A stretch of 64,000 nt of DNA, taken from positions 62,001 through 126,000 of the forward strand of contig NZ_CAJTXD010000005.1 in NCBI RefSeq assembly GCF_910580175.1, given 5' to 3'. A program made the translations under genes and the position numbers. The notes beneath the pieces are model-generated. The model saw only the letters and a list, made by a program, of their open reading frames with translations, searched no databases and had not been told where the DNA came from. Source of the stretch: an uncultured Alistipes sp. GTDB lineage: Bacteria; Bacteroidota; Bacteroidia; Bacteroidales; Rikenellaceae. Positions 37,396-47,224 of the stretch are shown in pieces; the first letter of the stretch is position 1; the number at the start of each line of letters is the position of its first letter.

Positions 37396-38745
37396 CTAAT
37401 CGTCGTACTCGCCGGCGCCGTCCTTGACGGGCGGATTATAAGACGCCGGGGGCGTATTATGGTCGATCCAAGCCTGCGAAACCAACGAAGAAGCGGGAAA
37501 CTCAAGGTCCTGCATGCGGTTGACCGTGATCTGGTACTGCGCATAATCGTTCAGACGCTGGGAATAGATACTATAAATGCCCAACACGTTGCCCACCGAA
37601 CCGTTGCGCGGCACGGGCCGCATGGCGAAACGCGAATAACCGCTCGTGCGGATCGAATAGGCACCCGGATCGGCCGAGCCATTGGCATTCTCGTTCAACA
37701 CCATGAGCACGGCGCCATAGAGGCTGACGTTCTCGCGGCTGTAAGCCCAATAATACCAAGAACTGAAGATAGGCGATCCCGAGTCGGTAACGATCCAGTT
37801 GGGGAACGGATCGCCGTTAGTGCCGAATGCGGGCGCAGTGATGTTATCGCCCCAGATGATGTTGCCGTTGGCATCGTACTCGATATTGCCGTTGGCATCG
37901 CGCTTCTCATCCTGGTAAGTGACGTTGGCATAACGGACTTTCACGTCTATGAAACGGATCAGACGGCCATAATAATCCTGGTTGAGCTTATTATAGTTGG
38001 AACGATCGACCACGATGATATTGGGTTTGTTCTCGTCGGGCGTGGTATTGATGACCACGTTGTCGATGCTGGCCTCGACCAACTTGCAGGGAGCGCCCCG
38101 CAGCACACGGTTGAACTCGGGGTTATTGAGGTTGCACCACAACTCGGGACTCTCGAAATTGGAATTGGCATAGTATTTATCGCGCAAGCCCGTGTTGAGC
38201 GCATTCGACGGGCCGTCGCCCAACGAAAGCATCATACGGTAGTTGCCGAGATAGAAATCCTTCAACTTGACGTAGACCCACGAACTATCGTTGGTCGACA
38301 GATCGAGCCGGTAGGTGGTATACAACGTACCGCAGAGCTTCAACTCGATGGCAGCCGTACCGTCGTCGATATACAACGACTTGTAGACGTTGCCCTGGGC
38401 GTCGCTGGAAATGACCTTGCCCTTGATATAACACTCGGCAGCCTCCTCCCAGAACTTCATGTTGCCGGGATTGCTCTCAAAACCGGCCTCGACAGGTGTT
38501 GCGGGCACCCCCAGCTTGAGGGTCTTGGTGTCCGACCAACTATTGTTGGAACCGGTGTTCTCCAACGAACCGAAAGCGGAGACGAACCGATCTTTTACCT
38601 CCTTGATCGAAATCTGCCGAAGCCCCATCAGCTCCATATCCTCGTCGCTCCATATTTTGGCGGGTGCGGGGGTGTCGAAATCGTTGTAACACCCCACAGC
38701 CAACACACAGACCGCGGCAGCCAGAAATAATTTATAGTTTTTCAT
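37396..38745 (-). CDS. DUF5689-type surface lipoprotein (TonB partner)
   Basis: A 449-residue lipoprotein (MKNYKLFLAAAVCVLAVGC, lipobox Cys19). Residues about 45-160 resemble DUF5689: ISIKEVKDRFVSAF, then GKVISSDAQGNVYKSLYIDD and IELKLCG. This looks like an OB-fold core. The remainder is Asn/Tyr-rich, with a tandem DANGN repeat (about 295-305). It follows the TonB receptor gene by 22 nt and sits where SusD would be in a glycan locus. I infer a ligand-capturing partner of the receptor. Confidence 0.8.
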   Translation of the reverse strand: MKNYKLFLAAAVCVLAVGCYNDFDTPAPAKIWSDEDMELMGLRQISIKEVKDRFVSAFGSLENTGSNNSWSDTKTLKLGVPATPVEAGFESNPGNMKFWEEAAECYIKGKVISSDAQGNVYKSLYIDDGTAAIELKLCGTLYTTYRLDLSTNDSSWVYVKLKDFYLGNYRMMLSLGDGPSNALNTGLRDKYYANSNFESPELWCNLNNPEFNRVLRGAPCKLVEASIDNVVINTTPDENKPNIIVVDRSNYNKLNQDYYGRLIRFIDVKVRYANVTYQDEKRDANGNIEYDANGNIIWGDNITAPAFGTNGDPFPNWIVTDSGSPIFSSWYYWAYSRENVSLYGAVLMVLNENANGSADPGAYSIRTSGYSRFAMRPVPRNGSVGNVLGIYSIYSQRLNDYAQYQITVNRMQDLEFPASSLVSQAWIDHNTPPASYNPPVKDGAGEYDD

Positions 38746-38767
38746 AGTACGCAATCGCTTTTCGGGA

Positions 38768-41650
38768 TTAGAAACGGAAATAAACATTCAGATAATAGGT
38801 AGTTCCCAACATGTAGAAATATTTCGAATCGAAACGCGAGAACTTCACACCCTCCTTTGTACGCACGCGCCGCAGACGCATCTGCTCGTAACCGCCCGTG
38901 CGGATATCCTGGTCGTTGAGCAGATTCTTTACCTCCAGGCTGAAACCCAGCATATACTGGCGATGGATGTACCAGTTCTTGCCGACGCTGGCGCTCAACG
39001 TGCAATAGCCGCCGAACTTCTCCTGTGCGCGCATGTCGTCGATACCCTGGAGAGCAGCCCGGACTTTGGACATGTCCATGTCGGGGCCTTTGAGCACCTC
39101 GTTGGCAATGACCTTGTTGTAATATTCCGACGCCTGCGAGGTACGGTAGAACGGGTTCATCGAGAGGTAGAGGTTGTCATAATAATTGAAGTTCAACGCC
39201 GCGAACCAGTTGTGCGGGCCGCGATAATCGAGACCGATGTTGAACGCCAATTGAGGCGAACTCTCGACGTGCATCCCCTTCCAATTAACCTTTTCTCCAG
39301 GATTGGAAACGATCTTGTCTACGTTGTCGATGGTCTGGGTAAAATTGGGATTCGACGTATAGGTGTAGTCGCCCCAGCTTACGGCACCGATGGCCGAAAT
39401 ACCGTTCCAGATGGGTACCGACACGGCTGCCTCGACACCGTAGTAACGCTTGTCGATGCCGCTCATGGCGAAGTTGGTAAACGAACGCTCGACATCGTCG
39501 TAGAACGAAATGACCTTGGTCTGATCGTTCATGGTAGAGAAGTAACCCGACACACGGGCCTTGATATAAGGCAAGTTGAGGTTGTAGGTCAAGTCGACGC
39601 CGAAAATCTTCTCGGCCGACACGCCCGGCGTGGTCGTGTTGCGCGTACGGGGCGAGACGAAAGCGTTGACGAACTTGGGCGCATTCTGCATGAAGACCAA
39701 ACCGGCTTCCAGCGAATGGGCGCCCGAAAAACGATACGATGCGTTGACCTTGCCGCTGTAAACGAAGTAATCGAGCTTCTTGGAATCGCCCTGCGAATTG
39801 TTGGGGAACAACCCCTTGCGCCACAGACCCTCGCGGTGCATGGTCGAATAACCCAACTTGGCACCGACGTTCAGAGAGAAACCGCCGATGGCATAGTTGT
39901 AGAGCGCCCAAGCATTGGTCTCGAACAGATGAGCCCGGTAGTTGTAGCTGATCTTGTTGCCTTTGCGCGCGATGCGGGCATGCCCCGTCTGCTCGTAATA
40001 ATCCAGATCGTTCTGGTAGCTGATGGCATTCTGCGACATGTCGCGCTCGGCGAACTTGTCGATATCGTACCAATAATCGCCGCCCAACAAATCCTTGACC
40101 TCATCGTAATACCACGTACGGTTGGCGCGCAGGTTCAAGCCGCCGACGATACGCATGTTGTTGCGGATCTGGTGCGAAGCATCGACCGCAAGGTTGTAGT
40201 CGAGCTGGTCGGTATGACGCTCTTCGAGGATGATGTTCGAACGGTTGTAAATCGAAATCATGCGCTTGAAATTCTCGTCGTCGCTGTTGGCGAACTGCTC
40301 GACCAACGTATTGTCGACGAAGCGGTTCTCCTGGAAGAACCGGTCGTACTGCAACATGCCGGTAAAGTTCTGGGCCAACTGCTGCGCCCGCTGCAAATAT
40401 TCGTAGATCGTCTCTTCGGAAGTCACGCCGGGAACGATCTGGCTGGTAAGCGACGACGGCAGATAACGATAGTAATCGCCGCGGGGATCGGCGGCATCCT
40501 TCCAAGTGAGGGCCGAATAACCGTTCTTACCGAAACGCAAGGAGGTGGCGGCGTTCAGGCGCGTGCGCTCCGTAGCGTCCCAGGTGTAGTTGAGCATGAC
40601 GATCGGCTCGTGGGTGTCGCGGACGCGGGAGTTGCGCAACTTGCCGTCCTGGTAACCGACGTTGGGATTGTAATAATTATTGCCGAAGAGCTTGTAAGCC
40701 TCGTCGGTCGACGCCTGCTGTGCACCGCGCTCCGAAGGCGAAGCCAGGATAGTCAAAGCCAGACGATGATCGTGGTTGAAAAGTTTCTCGGCCGAGAGGA
40801 AGTAAGAATAGGAATTGTAATACACCCCGTCGACATAACCGTTGCCGCCCTGGCGCGTACCGAGCGAGAAGCCGTAAGACCAGCCGTTGTCCAACTGCCC
40901 GGAGGCGTAGGAGACCATGGCGCGGAAACGGTACATCTGGTTGCCGTTCGAAACGCTGACACGCAAACCTTTACGCATCTGCGAAGCCCGGGCGTTGATG
41001 TTGGTCATGCCGGCGATGCCGCCCAATCCGAAATCCGAAGCAGTAAGACCTGCGACGGTATTCTGGTTGCGCGTAGCGTCGTTCAGACCGCTCCACAACG
41101 ACCAGGGGCCGTAACCGGTCATGGCATCGTTGAAACGGATGCCATTGAGATAGATATCGGAATACTGCGAATCGTAGCCGCGGACGTTGAAACGCATCTC
41201 GCTGAAGCGGTACGACGCGACGCTGTTGAAAAGGTCTTTGGACGCCGAGAGCGACGAAGGCAGCGCCTGCTCGTCGGAAGACGACGAATCGCTGTCGAAC
41301 TCGGCAAAGATCGAATCGTCGAAGCCGGCGCCCCTTGCCAGAGGCGAAACGACGACAGCATTCAGATCGCGCACATTCTGCCCTACGCGCACACGCAATT
41401 CGAGGTCTTCGATGTCGGGAGCGTCGAAAGCCACGCGATAATCGCCCTGCGGCAGATTCTCGAAGAAGAAATTGCCGTCTTTGTCGGTGGCGGCGGTCAA
41501 TCCGGTGGATTCGAGCGTCACCTTGACATTGCTCAACGCCTCGCGGTTGCCGCGCGAGACGACCTTGCCTCGGATGCCGCCATCCTGCGCATAAGTCGCA
41601 GCGCACGGGGCGACGGCGAGCAAGAAAAGAAGTAAAGATTTCAGTTTCAT
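38768..41650 (-). CDS. TonB-dependent outer-membrane receptor
   Basis: A 960-residue protein: signal peptide (to about 21), a carboxypeptidase-regulatory-like domain (GGIRGKVVSRGNREALSNVKV...GNFFFENLPQGDYRVAF, about 24-85), a Ser/Asp-rich linker (about 115-130), a plug (VRGYDSQYSDIYLNGIRFND, about 160-180; GLGGIAGMTNINARA) and a C-terminal barrel ending in Phe (YYLNVYFRF). It would import a bulky substrate powered by TonB. Its partners are nucleases and DUF5689-type lipoproteins rather than SusD and glycosidases. It lies 19 nt after the EEP gene. Confidence 0.9.
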   Translation of the reverse strand: MKLKSLLLFLLAVAPCAATYAQDGGIRGKVVSRGNREALSNVKVTLESTGLTAATDKDGNFFFENLPQGDYRVAFDAPDIEDLELRVRVGQNVRDLNAVVVSPLARGAGFDDSIFAEFDSDSSSSDEQALPSSLSASKDLFNSVASYRFSEMRFNVRGYDSQYSDIYLNGIRFNDAMTGYGPWSLWSGLNDATRNQNTVAGLTASDFGLGGIAGMTNINARASQMRKGLRVSVSNGNQMYRFRAMVSYASGQLDNGWSYGFSLGTRQGGNGYVDGVYYNSYSYFLSAEKLFNHDHRLALTILASPSERGAQQASTDEAYKLFGNNYYNPNVGYQDGKLRNSRVRDTHEPIVMLNYTWDATERTRLNAATSLRFGKNGYSALTWKDAADPRGDYYRYLPSSLTSQIVPGVTSEETIYEYLQRAQQLAQNFTGMLQYDRFFQENRFVDNTLVEQFANSDDENFKRMISIYNRSNIILEERHTDQLDYNLAVDASHQIRNNMRIVGGLNLRANRTWYYDEVKDLLGGDYWYDIDKFAERDMSQNAISYQNDLDYYEQTGHARIARKGNKISYNYRAHLFETNAWALYNYAIGGFSLNVGAKLGYSTMHREGLWRKGLFPNNSQGDSKKLDYFVYSGKVNASYRFSGAHSLEAGLVFMQNAPKFVNAFVSPRTRNTTTPGVSAEKIFGVDLTYNLNLPYIKARVSGYFSTMNDQTKVISFYDDVERSFTNFAMSGIDKRYYGVEAAVSVPIWNGISAIGAVSWGDYTYTSNPNFTQTIDNVDKIVSNPGEKVNWKGMHVESSPQLAFNIGLDYRGPHNWFAALNFNYYDNLYLSMNPFYRTSQASEYYNKVIANEVLKGPDMDMSKVRAALQGIDDMRAQEKFGGYCTLSASVGKNWYIHRQYMLGFSLEVKNLLNDQDIRTGGYEQMRLRRVRTKEGVKFSRFDSKYFYMLGTTYYLNVYFRF

Positions 41651-41669
41651 AAGGTTGCTGTTTGCACTG

Positions 41670-42695
41670 TTATTTGCCGATGTAAATATAGACGGGGAAA
41701 TGGTCGCTGAAACCGCCCTGGAAATCGTTGCCGACGAACGTACGCAACGGATAACCCTTGTACTGGCCGCTCTTCTGGATCATGTAGGGACGCCGGAAGA
41801 TGCCGCCGTAGAACTTGCCGACGGCCAGCAACCGCAAGGTGCCGGCAGGAGCGTCGACCAGATTGGCCGAAACGACGATATTATCGAACAAGTTCCAAGA
41901 ATCGCGGTAAGCCAACGTACCGTAACCGGCCTTGAGCAAGGCGATGAACGGATTGAACATGTCGCCGGGCTGCACCTCCTGGGGCTTGCCCTTGGCGCCG
42001 AGGCCCTCGACGATGCTGTCGTCGGTAGCGTCGTCGTTCAAGTCGCCCATGACCACGACCTTGGTGGCAGGATTGGCGCACTGCACCGAATCGACGATCT
42101 CCTTGACACGACGTGCGGCGGCCATACGCTTGGGGTCGGAAGCCTCCTTGCCGCCCAGGCGCGAAGGCCAGTGGCTGACGAGGAAGAAGAAAGGCTCGCT
42201 ATCGATGGTGCCCCACATGGTAACGAAATCGCGCGTACGGAAGTCGGGCAACTCGGGCATGTGGAACGGAATGGGCGCGCTGCCCTCCAACTTGAAGACA
42301 TCGGGCCGGTAGTAGAATCCGACATCGACACCGCGGAGATCGGGCGAATCGTAATGCACGACACGATAATCGGCATGCGCCAACTTGGACTGGGCAATGA
42401 CGTCTTCCATGACATTGCGGTTCTCGATCTCGGAGACGCCGATCACGGCGGGGAAGTCCTTGTCCTCGACAGCGATGTCGAACAACACGCGTTCGAGGTT
42501 GGCGATCTTCTTGTTGTACTTGGTCGAATTCCACCTCTTCAACCCCTCGGGCGTGAACTCCTCGTCGAGCACATCGGGGTCGTTGATGGTGTCGAAAAGG
42601 TTCTCGAAGTTGTAGAAGACCACCTTGTAGGGTTTCTGGGCGAAACAAGCCACGATCAACGCGGCGAACAATCCTGTAAGAAGGAATTTCTTCAT
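41670..42695 (-). CDS. Exported endonuclease/exonuclease/phosphatase family enzyme
   Basis: A 341-residue EEP-fold enzyme with a signal peptide (MKKFLLTGLFAALIVACFA; the Cys could also be a lipobox). The active-site set is complete: Asn in YNFENLFD, Glu in SEIENR, His in SHWPSR, Asp/Asn in GDLNDD and the terminal Asp-His in FSDHFPVYI. Family members hydrolyse DNA, RNA or phosphoesters with Mg. Given the neighbouring NUC1 nuclease I infer action on nucleic acid or nucleotides outside the inner membrane. Confidence 0.88.
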   Translation of the reverse strand: MKKFLLTGLFAALIVACFAQKPYKVVFYNFENLFDTINDPDVLDEEFTPEGLKRWNSTKYNKKIANLERVLFDIAVEDKDFPAVIGVSEIENRNVMEDVIAQSKLAHADYRVVHYDSPDLRGVDVGFYYRPDVFKLEGSAPIPFHMPELPDFRTRDFVTMWGTIDSEPFFFLVSHWPSRLGGKEASDPKRMAAARRVKEIVDSVQCANPATKVVVMGDLNDDATDDSIVEGLGAKGKPQEVQPGDMFNPFIALLKAGYGTLAYRDSWNLFDNIVVSANLVDAPAGTLRLLAVGKFYGGIFRRPYMIQKSGQYKGYPLRTFVGNDFQGGFSDHFPVYIYIGK

Positions 42696-42769
42696 AACGG
42701 CTTATATTAAATACGATTGATTCGAAAATTCGGAGGTCATCGAAAAAATTTTTGTACAACAATATTCAT

Positions 42770-43963
42770 TCAAATACTCCAGTCCGTGGGGTTATGTTGG
42801 GCTTTGACCTGCGCAGCGGCATCGGCCGGGATGTTGCGGAAGAAAGTGAAGCCGGTTTTCTGCTCGATATCGGCGATCGAGGTCGAATAACGGCTCAACG
42901 GCCCGGTATTCGACGCGTCATTGGCGAACCAGAAACCGATGCCGTAGAGCTGGTCGGCGGAACTCTCCCACACGGCCCGCCGCCCGGAAGAACGCAGCAA
43001 CACTTTCCAGCAATGCGACGGATAGGCGACCTTATTGCCGCTTGCGTCGGTAATCGTCCGGTCGTTGCCGAAATAAGTTCCTGTCACGACAAAGATCGTA
43101 TCTTGGCGGGAAAACCCCATATTATCGCGTATCTTTTTCTCCAACTTGGCCCAAATATCTCCATTGAAATCATAGTTCTGCGGCATGATGTTGGTCGCGT
43201 AGAAAGTCATGGCATTGGTGGCCTCGTTGCTGTATCGGTCGGCCGAGGGGCACTGATGACCGCGCACGGCATCACGGCCGAAAGCCCGGACGACATTGGA
43301 CTGCTCCGACTGGGGAATGGCGGGCTGCTGGTTATTGGGATCGTAAGCCCATCGGTTGGTACGCACGACCGACGGCTCGACGTAATTGGTAGTGAGGGGA
43401 TAAGCGACCCAATGCGACACGCGCTTCTCCTTATCGAAGCAAATGGAGTAATTGCGGACGCGACCGCCCCGGGTAAGGGTCGTATAATAAGTTTTGTAGG
43501 TATAATCCTCGTTCTTCTGATAGGCAGGCTGTTCGCCCCACTGCCGGTCGAAGAACGCCGTAGGGGAATAAGCCAACTGCCGTAGCGTCAACGTAATAAC
43601 GGACTGGCCGGAGGCACCGACGACGATAGTCGCCGAACGATCCTCGTCGCTCTCGTTGCGCGCGAGGTAGATAATCAGATGGATGCCGACCGTGCCGGAC
43701 TTTTCGAGCACGACGCTGGCACCGGAAGCGAACGGCTCGAACGAACACCAAGCGCTGTCGCCGCTCTGGCTGACGATCGCGGCGGCAAAAGGCCTCTGCT
43801 CGCCGACGGTAACGATCCGATCCGTTGTAGTTTCGCAATTTACGGTCTCTGCGGCGAGCTGCACCACGAGCAAACCCTGGTCGTCATCGCCGCATCCCGC
43901 AAAGAGAAGAAGAAAACCCGCAAGTACCCACGCGGGCAAATGGAATTTGCAGAAAACAGACAT
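42770..43963 (-). CDS. Secreted DNA/RNA non-specific endonuclease (NUC1 type) lipoprotein
   Basis: A 397-residue lipoprotein (LAGFLLLFAGC lipobox near Cys24). An N-terminal BACON-like beta domain (about 30-120) is followed by a beta-beta-alpha-metal nuclease domain. The catalytic motif reads VRGHQCPSADR (Arg-Gly-His, His near 235), and NIMPQNYDFNGDIWAKLE supplies the metal-binding Asn and helix. This is the Serratia nuclease/NUC1 family. TTG at 43975 is in frame but the ATG at 43963 gives a standard lipoprotein signal. It belongs to the operon spanning 37396-46515. Confidence 0.9.
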   Translation of the reverse strand: MSVFCKFHLPAWVLAGFLLLFAGCGDDDQGLLVVQLAAETVNCETTTDRIVTVGEQRPFAAAIVSQSGDSAWCSFEPFASGASVVLEKSGTVGIHLIIYLARNESDEDRSATIVVGASGQSVITLTLRQLAYSPTAFFDRQWGEQPAYQKNEDYTYKTYYTTLTRGGRVRNYSICFDKEKRVSHWVAYPLTTNYVEPSVVRTNRWAYDPNNQQPAIPQSEQSNVVRAFGRDAVRGHQCPSADRYSNEATNAMTFYATNIMPQNYDFNGDIWAKLEKKIRDNMGFSRQDTIFVVTGTYFGNDRTITDASGNKVAYPSHCWKVLLRSSGRRAVWESSADQLYGIGFWFANDASNTGPLSRYSTSIADIEQKTGFTFFRNIPADAAAQVKAQHNPTDWSI

Positions 43964-44082
43964 TCCGAAAAACAAAAAGAGAAAAGTGTTTCAAAGAAAC
44001 CGAACTCTTGGCGGGGATAATATCCCGCCAAGAGTTGGGTTTCAGAAAAGATTACAAATCGAATTCGATCGGAACACGAAAC

Positions 44083-46515
44083 TTATTCGCTATAAACCAG
44101 TTTCCAACTGTTGACCTGAAGGTTCTTATCAGCAAACAAAACCAGACGATAAGGCGTATTTACGGCCGTTCCAGTGCAAGCGAACTCATGAAGCTGTCCC
44201 TTGTCGTTGGTTGTAGAGGTAAAGTCCGTACTGTACTTGACACCGGCAGCATCTACAATATTCAGCACATTGGCTGTGGCCATAGCTTCGCCGCAAAGAA
44301 TCTCTACCGACACCAACTTATGGCCTTCGACAGCCGGGAACTCGATATAAGAATCTTTTTTACCCAAGAACAAGGCTGCTTTATATTTAGCGTTGGCCAC
44401 AGTGACGCCAATACCATAACATTTGGTCGTAGCCTTTATGTTATAGTCGTAGCCATCGATAGTTACCTTTTTATTCCCGGTAAAACCATTCGCGTTGGAC
44501 CACGGAATACCTATGGCTTCGAGCTGCTCTTGAGTCGTGAATTCCGCTTTCAACACCTTGTCCGTAGCAGAAACAGCACGATCCTGCTCCACGGCGAGTT
44601 CTGCCAGTTTGTCCGAGCCGATCTTGGCAACAAGCGTAGCTACATAAGGAGCACCGCTGTCATTGGCACCGACCGCATTGATGGTAACCGACGTATTATC
44701 CTGCTGCGGTGCAGTGAACTTATCGGCATTGGCACCCTCGAACAAGAACTCGACGAGCGCACCCTCGGGCAGGTTCTTCGTTACGAACTCGATCTTCTGC
44801 TGTTGGGGAGTATTACCGTCGAAAACTGCGGGTTTAGTAGTAAATACCAACGTCGGAGTCGTGGTATTCTGTGCGATCTCACGAACCATGATGTTGATCT
44901 TGGATGTGTCGAAACCAACGGCGAAACCCTTGATGTCGACCACATCGCCGCTCTTCAAGCCTGCGTAATAAGTATCGAGACCATAAGCGAGCGTTACCTT
45001 TTTCGCAGTGTAACCGGCCACCTCCACCGTATAGGTGTTGTAGGAAGTGCCAGTCTCGATGTTCAGCACGCCGGTCAACGACACGTACTCGTACTTCTTG
45101 TCGCTATCGTAAGCGGTCAGCGCAGCAGCGTCGAAGACTACCGGCTCGGGCAGCACGAGAGTCGAAGCGCCGCCGATCTCGGCCTCGAACTTCGAGAACT
45201 GAAGCAGACCGTTGTACTCGACAACCTGACCCTTGACGGTAATCGTCTTGTTCACATCGTTGATGTAGGGATTCGAATCCTGCTTGCTCCAATCATTGTT
45301 GAACGCGAGCGTGTAACCCGTACCGTCGGCTAACAACAGCCCCTTCTGGTAAACAGCGACGAGCGTAGCCTCGACCTCGTAATTGCCAGCCTTGAGTTCG
45401 TTGATCTTTGCCTTGGTGTACTCGATGGCGGGAATCTCGCCGGTAAGCTGGATATCGGCCGCCGTACGAGGCTTGACCTGCTTGGTGCCGTTGTACTGGC
45501 CTGCGATACCGATCAGCGAACCGCTCTTCTGCGGAACGATCGTGGCACCGATGGTCGCCTTGCTGCCCATGTAACCGACGAAAGTCTCATCGTTGAAAGT
45601 CATGAAGTTTACGTTGCCCTTGTTGGACGAATTGTACCAAGCCTCGTTGTAGTTGTCGGTCGGATAGCAATTCTCGATCTTCACGACCATCGACTCGTAG
45701 TCGAGCAGCTCGGCGGGAGTCACGACTACCGGTTCGGGAGCGTCGCCGGGCCAGGTGCTGACCGCTGCATCGTTGTTAAGCGTCAACTGGATGACGTTGC
45801 CATAGGTACCTACCTGTGCACCGGCCATAGGAATCGAAATGACCGTACCGGCTTCGGGCTTCAAGGTAGAGAACTGCGAATTGCTCAACGTCAGACCGGC
45901 ATCCTTGACCGGCGTCGCATCCTGCACGGCGATATAGAACGCATCGCCCATGTTGCCGCCCTCGGCATCGGAGCCGACAACGCCCGTGATGGTCATGGCA
46001 GCCAGCGCCTCGCTGACGGGCTGCTTGGTCTGCGTGGGTTTCATCGCCTTGAGCAAAGCACGGATGGCTGCGACGTTGGTCTCGGGCGTAGCCTTGCCGT
46101 CTGCGGACTGACGGATGGAAATCTTGGCAGTCTTGGTATAAGGCACACCGTAGATGAGACCCGAAGTCGAAAGTACAGCGAACGCGGAACGCTCCGAAAC
46201 ACCTACGGGAAGAGCCTCGACGGCCGTGAACTTGACCGACGTCACGCCGGCGTTGCCCGAAAGCACGCTGGCCGTGCACCACGCCTGCTCCTGCTCGAAA
46301 GCGAGCGTCCAGACACCCGACGACACGACAGAGACTTCGGCAGTCTGATCGCCTGCCGCACCCGTGACGCCGAGCGCCACGGCACCCTTGCCATCGACCG
46401 TGATGGAAGCCTCGGCACCGCCGCCATTGTCATCATCCTTGTCCGAACAAGCAGCGAAAGCCATTACAGCCAGCGCCGAAAAGAACAAGGAACGCCAAAA
46501 ATTGAACCTCTTCAT
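44083..46515 (-). CDS. BACON/DUF5689-like multidomain lipoprotein
   Basis: An 810-residue lipoprotein (ALAVMAFAAC, lipobox Cys23, followed by an acidic linker). The BACON-like domain spans about 33-140. Then follow at least two OB-like modules: AMTITGVVGSDAEGGNMGDAFYIAVQD (about 168-195) and LKAGNYEVEATLVAVYQKGLLLADG (about 375-400), with a related stretch near 480-545 (YVSLTGVLNI...GDVVDIKGFAVGF). Such modules are typical of DUF5689 and YhcR-like nuclease-associated proteins. The C-terminal 200 residues look like a beta-sandwich. It is the promoter-proximal gene, so the most abundant product of the operon may be this binding protein. Confidence 0.78.
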   Translation of the reverse strand: MKRFNFWRSLFFSALAVMAFAACSDKDDDNGGGAEASITVDGKGAVALGVTGAAGDQTAEVSVVSSGVWTLAFEQEQAWCTASVLSGNAGVTSVKFTAVEALPVGVSERSAFAVLSTSGLIYGVPYTKTAKISIRQSADGKATPETNVAAIRALLKAMKPTQTKQPVSEALAAMTITGVVGSDAEGGNMGDAFYIAVQDATPVKDAGLTLSNSQFSTLKPEAGTVISIPMAGAQVGTYGNVIQLTLNNDAAVSTWPGDAPEPVVVTPAELLDYESMVVKIENCYPTDNYNEAWYNSSNKGNVNFMTFNDETFVGYMGSKATIGATIVPQKSGSLIGIAGQYNGTKQVKPRTAADIQLTGEIPAIEYTKAKINELKAGNYEVEATLVAVYQKGLLLADGTGYTLAFNNDWSKQDSNPYINDVNKTITVKGQVVEYNGLLQFSKFEAEIGGASTLVLPEPVVFDAAALTAYDSDKKYEYVSLTGVLNIETGTSYNTYTVEVAGYTAKKVTLAYGLDTYYAGLKSGDVVDIKGFAVGFDTSKINIMVREIAQNTTTPTLVFTTKPAVFDGNTPQQQKIEFVTKNLPEGALVEFLFEGANADKFTAPQQDNTSVTINAVGANDSGAPYVATLVAKIGSDKLAELAVEQDRAVSATDKVLKAEFTTQEQLEAIGIPWSNANGFTGNKKVTIDGYDYNIKATTKCYGIGVTVANAKYKAALFLGKKDSYIEFPAVEGHKLVSVEILCGEAMATANVLNIVDAAGVKYSTDFTSTTNDKGQLHEFACTGTAVNTPYRLVLFADKNLQVNSWKLVYSE

Positions 46516-46597
46516 AAAAATTGATTTTTAAGATAAAACAATTGTGGTTTCCGTTTACACTTTCAACATCCTATTACATAATAGTAATATTGATGTT

Positions 46598-46628
46598 CAA
46601 AGTTAAAATTATTTTACATACGAACAAA
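46598..46628 (-). promoter_or_regulatory. Promoter of the nuclease/TonB operon
   Basis: Minus strand TTTG (46625-46628), 19 nt, TAACTTTG (46598-46605), a near-perfect Bacteroidota promoter. The leader is about 75 nt and AT-rich. Confidence 0.78.
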
Positions 46629-46703
46629 GTCCCTGCCACCTTTTTTCTGTTCTGAACGGTTCGAATCGTAATATACTGCATCGAAACGGCTTTTATAACG
46701 GGT

Positions 46704-46747
46704 AAAAAAAATCCGGCGCCAGTCTTATTTCAGAACCGGCGCCGGAA
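46704..46747 (-). terminator. Terminator after the DUF4293 gene
   Basis: A TCCGGCGCC-containing stem with its complement at 46712-46722 and 46735-46746, followed on the minus strand by seven T. Confidence 0.88.
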
Positions 46748-46756
46748 AAACGATCG

Positions 46757-47221
46757 TCAGCGGATCCGATCGGCCGCCCGCACCAACACCTCGTCGTGCA
46801 CGATGGCCCGCGCGGCCAACCAGACGAACAACAGAGCGACCAACGGCAAGATGATGGCGGGACGCAGCCCCTGCGCCCGGAACGTCAACTCGGAGAAGAC
46901 CCGCCAACTGAGAAAATAATATACTCCCTCCATGACGGCGGCACCGACCAGCAACACGGCTTCGACTACGCAAAGCCGCAGCTGCAACATACGCCGCTTG
47001 AAAAGAAAAACGACGAGCAGAGGCAAGGCACAAGCCGCCGCCAACAACACGCCCATATAAAAAGCGGGCTGCACGGACTCTCCGCCGAGCGTGCGCAACG
47101 CGAAAGCATGGAGCCGGAACTCGCCGGCATCGCCCCCGAACCAAGCCAGGGGTGCAAAAAGCGTGACGGCGAGAAGCGCCGAGACGACAAGCAAATAAAG
47201 CGTCTGGATACGTTGTATCAT
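46757..47221 (-). CDS. DUF4293-like membrane protein
   Basis: A 154-residue protein with four predicted helices (about 7-27, 55-75, 82-105, 120-140) and the N-terminus MIQRIQTLYLLVV, which is typical of Bacteroidota DUF4293. No catalytic motif is visible. It starts 3 nt after the GT2 stop, so it is the last gene of the TsaC-DUF4199-GT2-DUF4293 run. Confidence 0.82.
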   Translation of the reverse strand: MIQRIQTLYLLVVSALLAVTLFAPLAWFGGDAGEFRLHAFALRTLGGESVQPAFYMGVLLAAACALPLLVVFLFKRRMLQLRLCVVEAVLLVGAAVMEGVYYFLSWRVFSELTFRAQGLRPAIILPLVALLFVWLAARAIVHDEVLVRAADRIR

Positions 47222-47224
47222 AAC

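Noticed and set aside
38963..41635. 890-codon open frame antisense to the TonB receptor gene
   Set aside because: Low-complexity translation with no motif; the opposite strand has a full receptor with signal peptide and plug.
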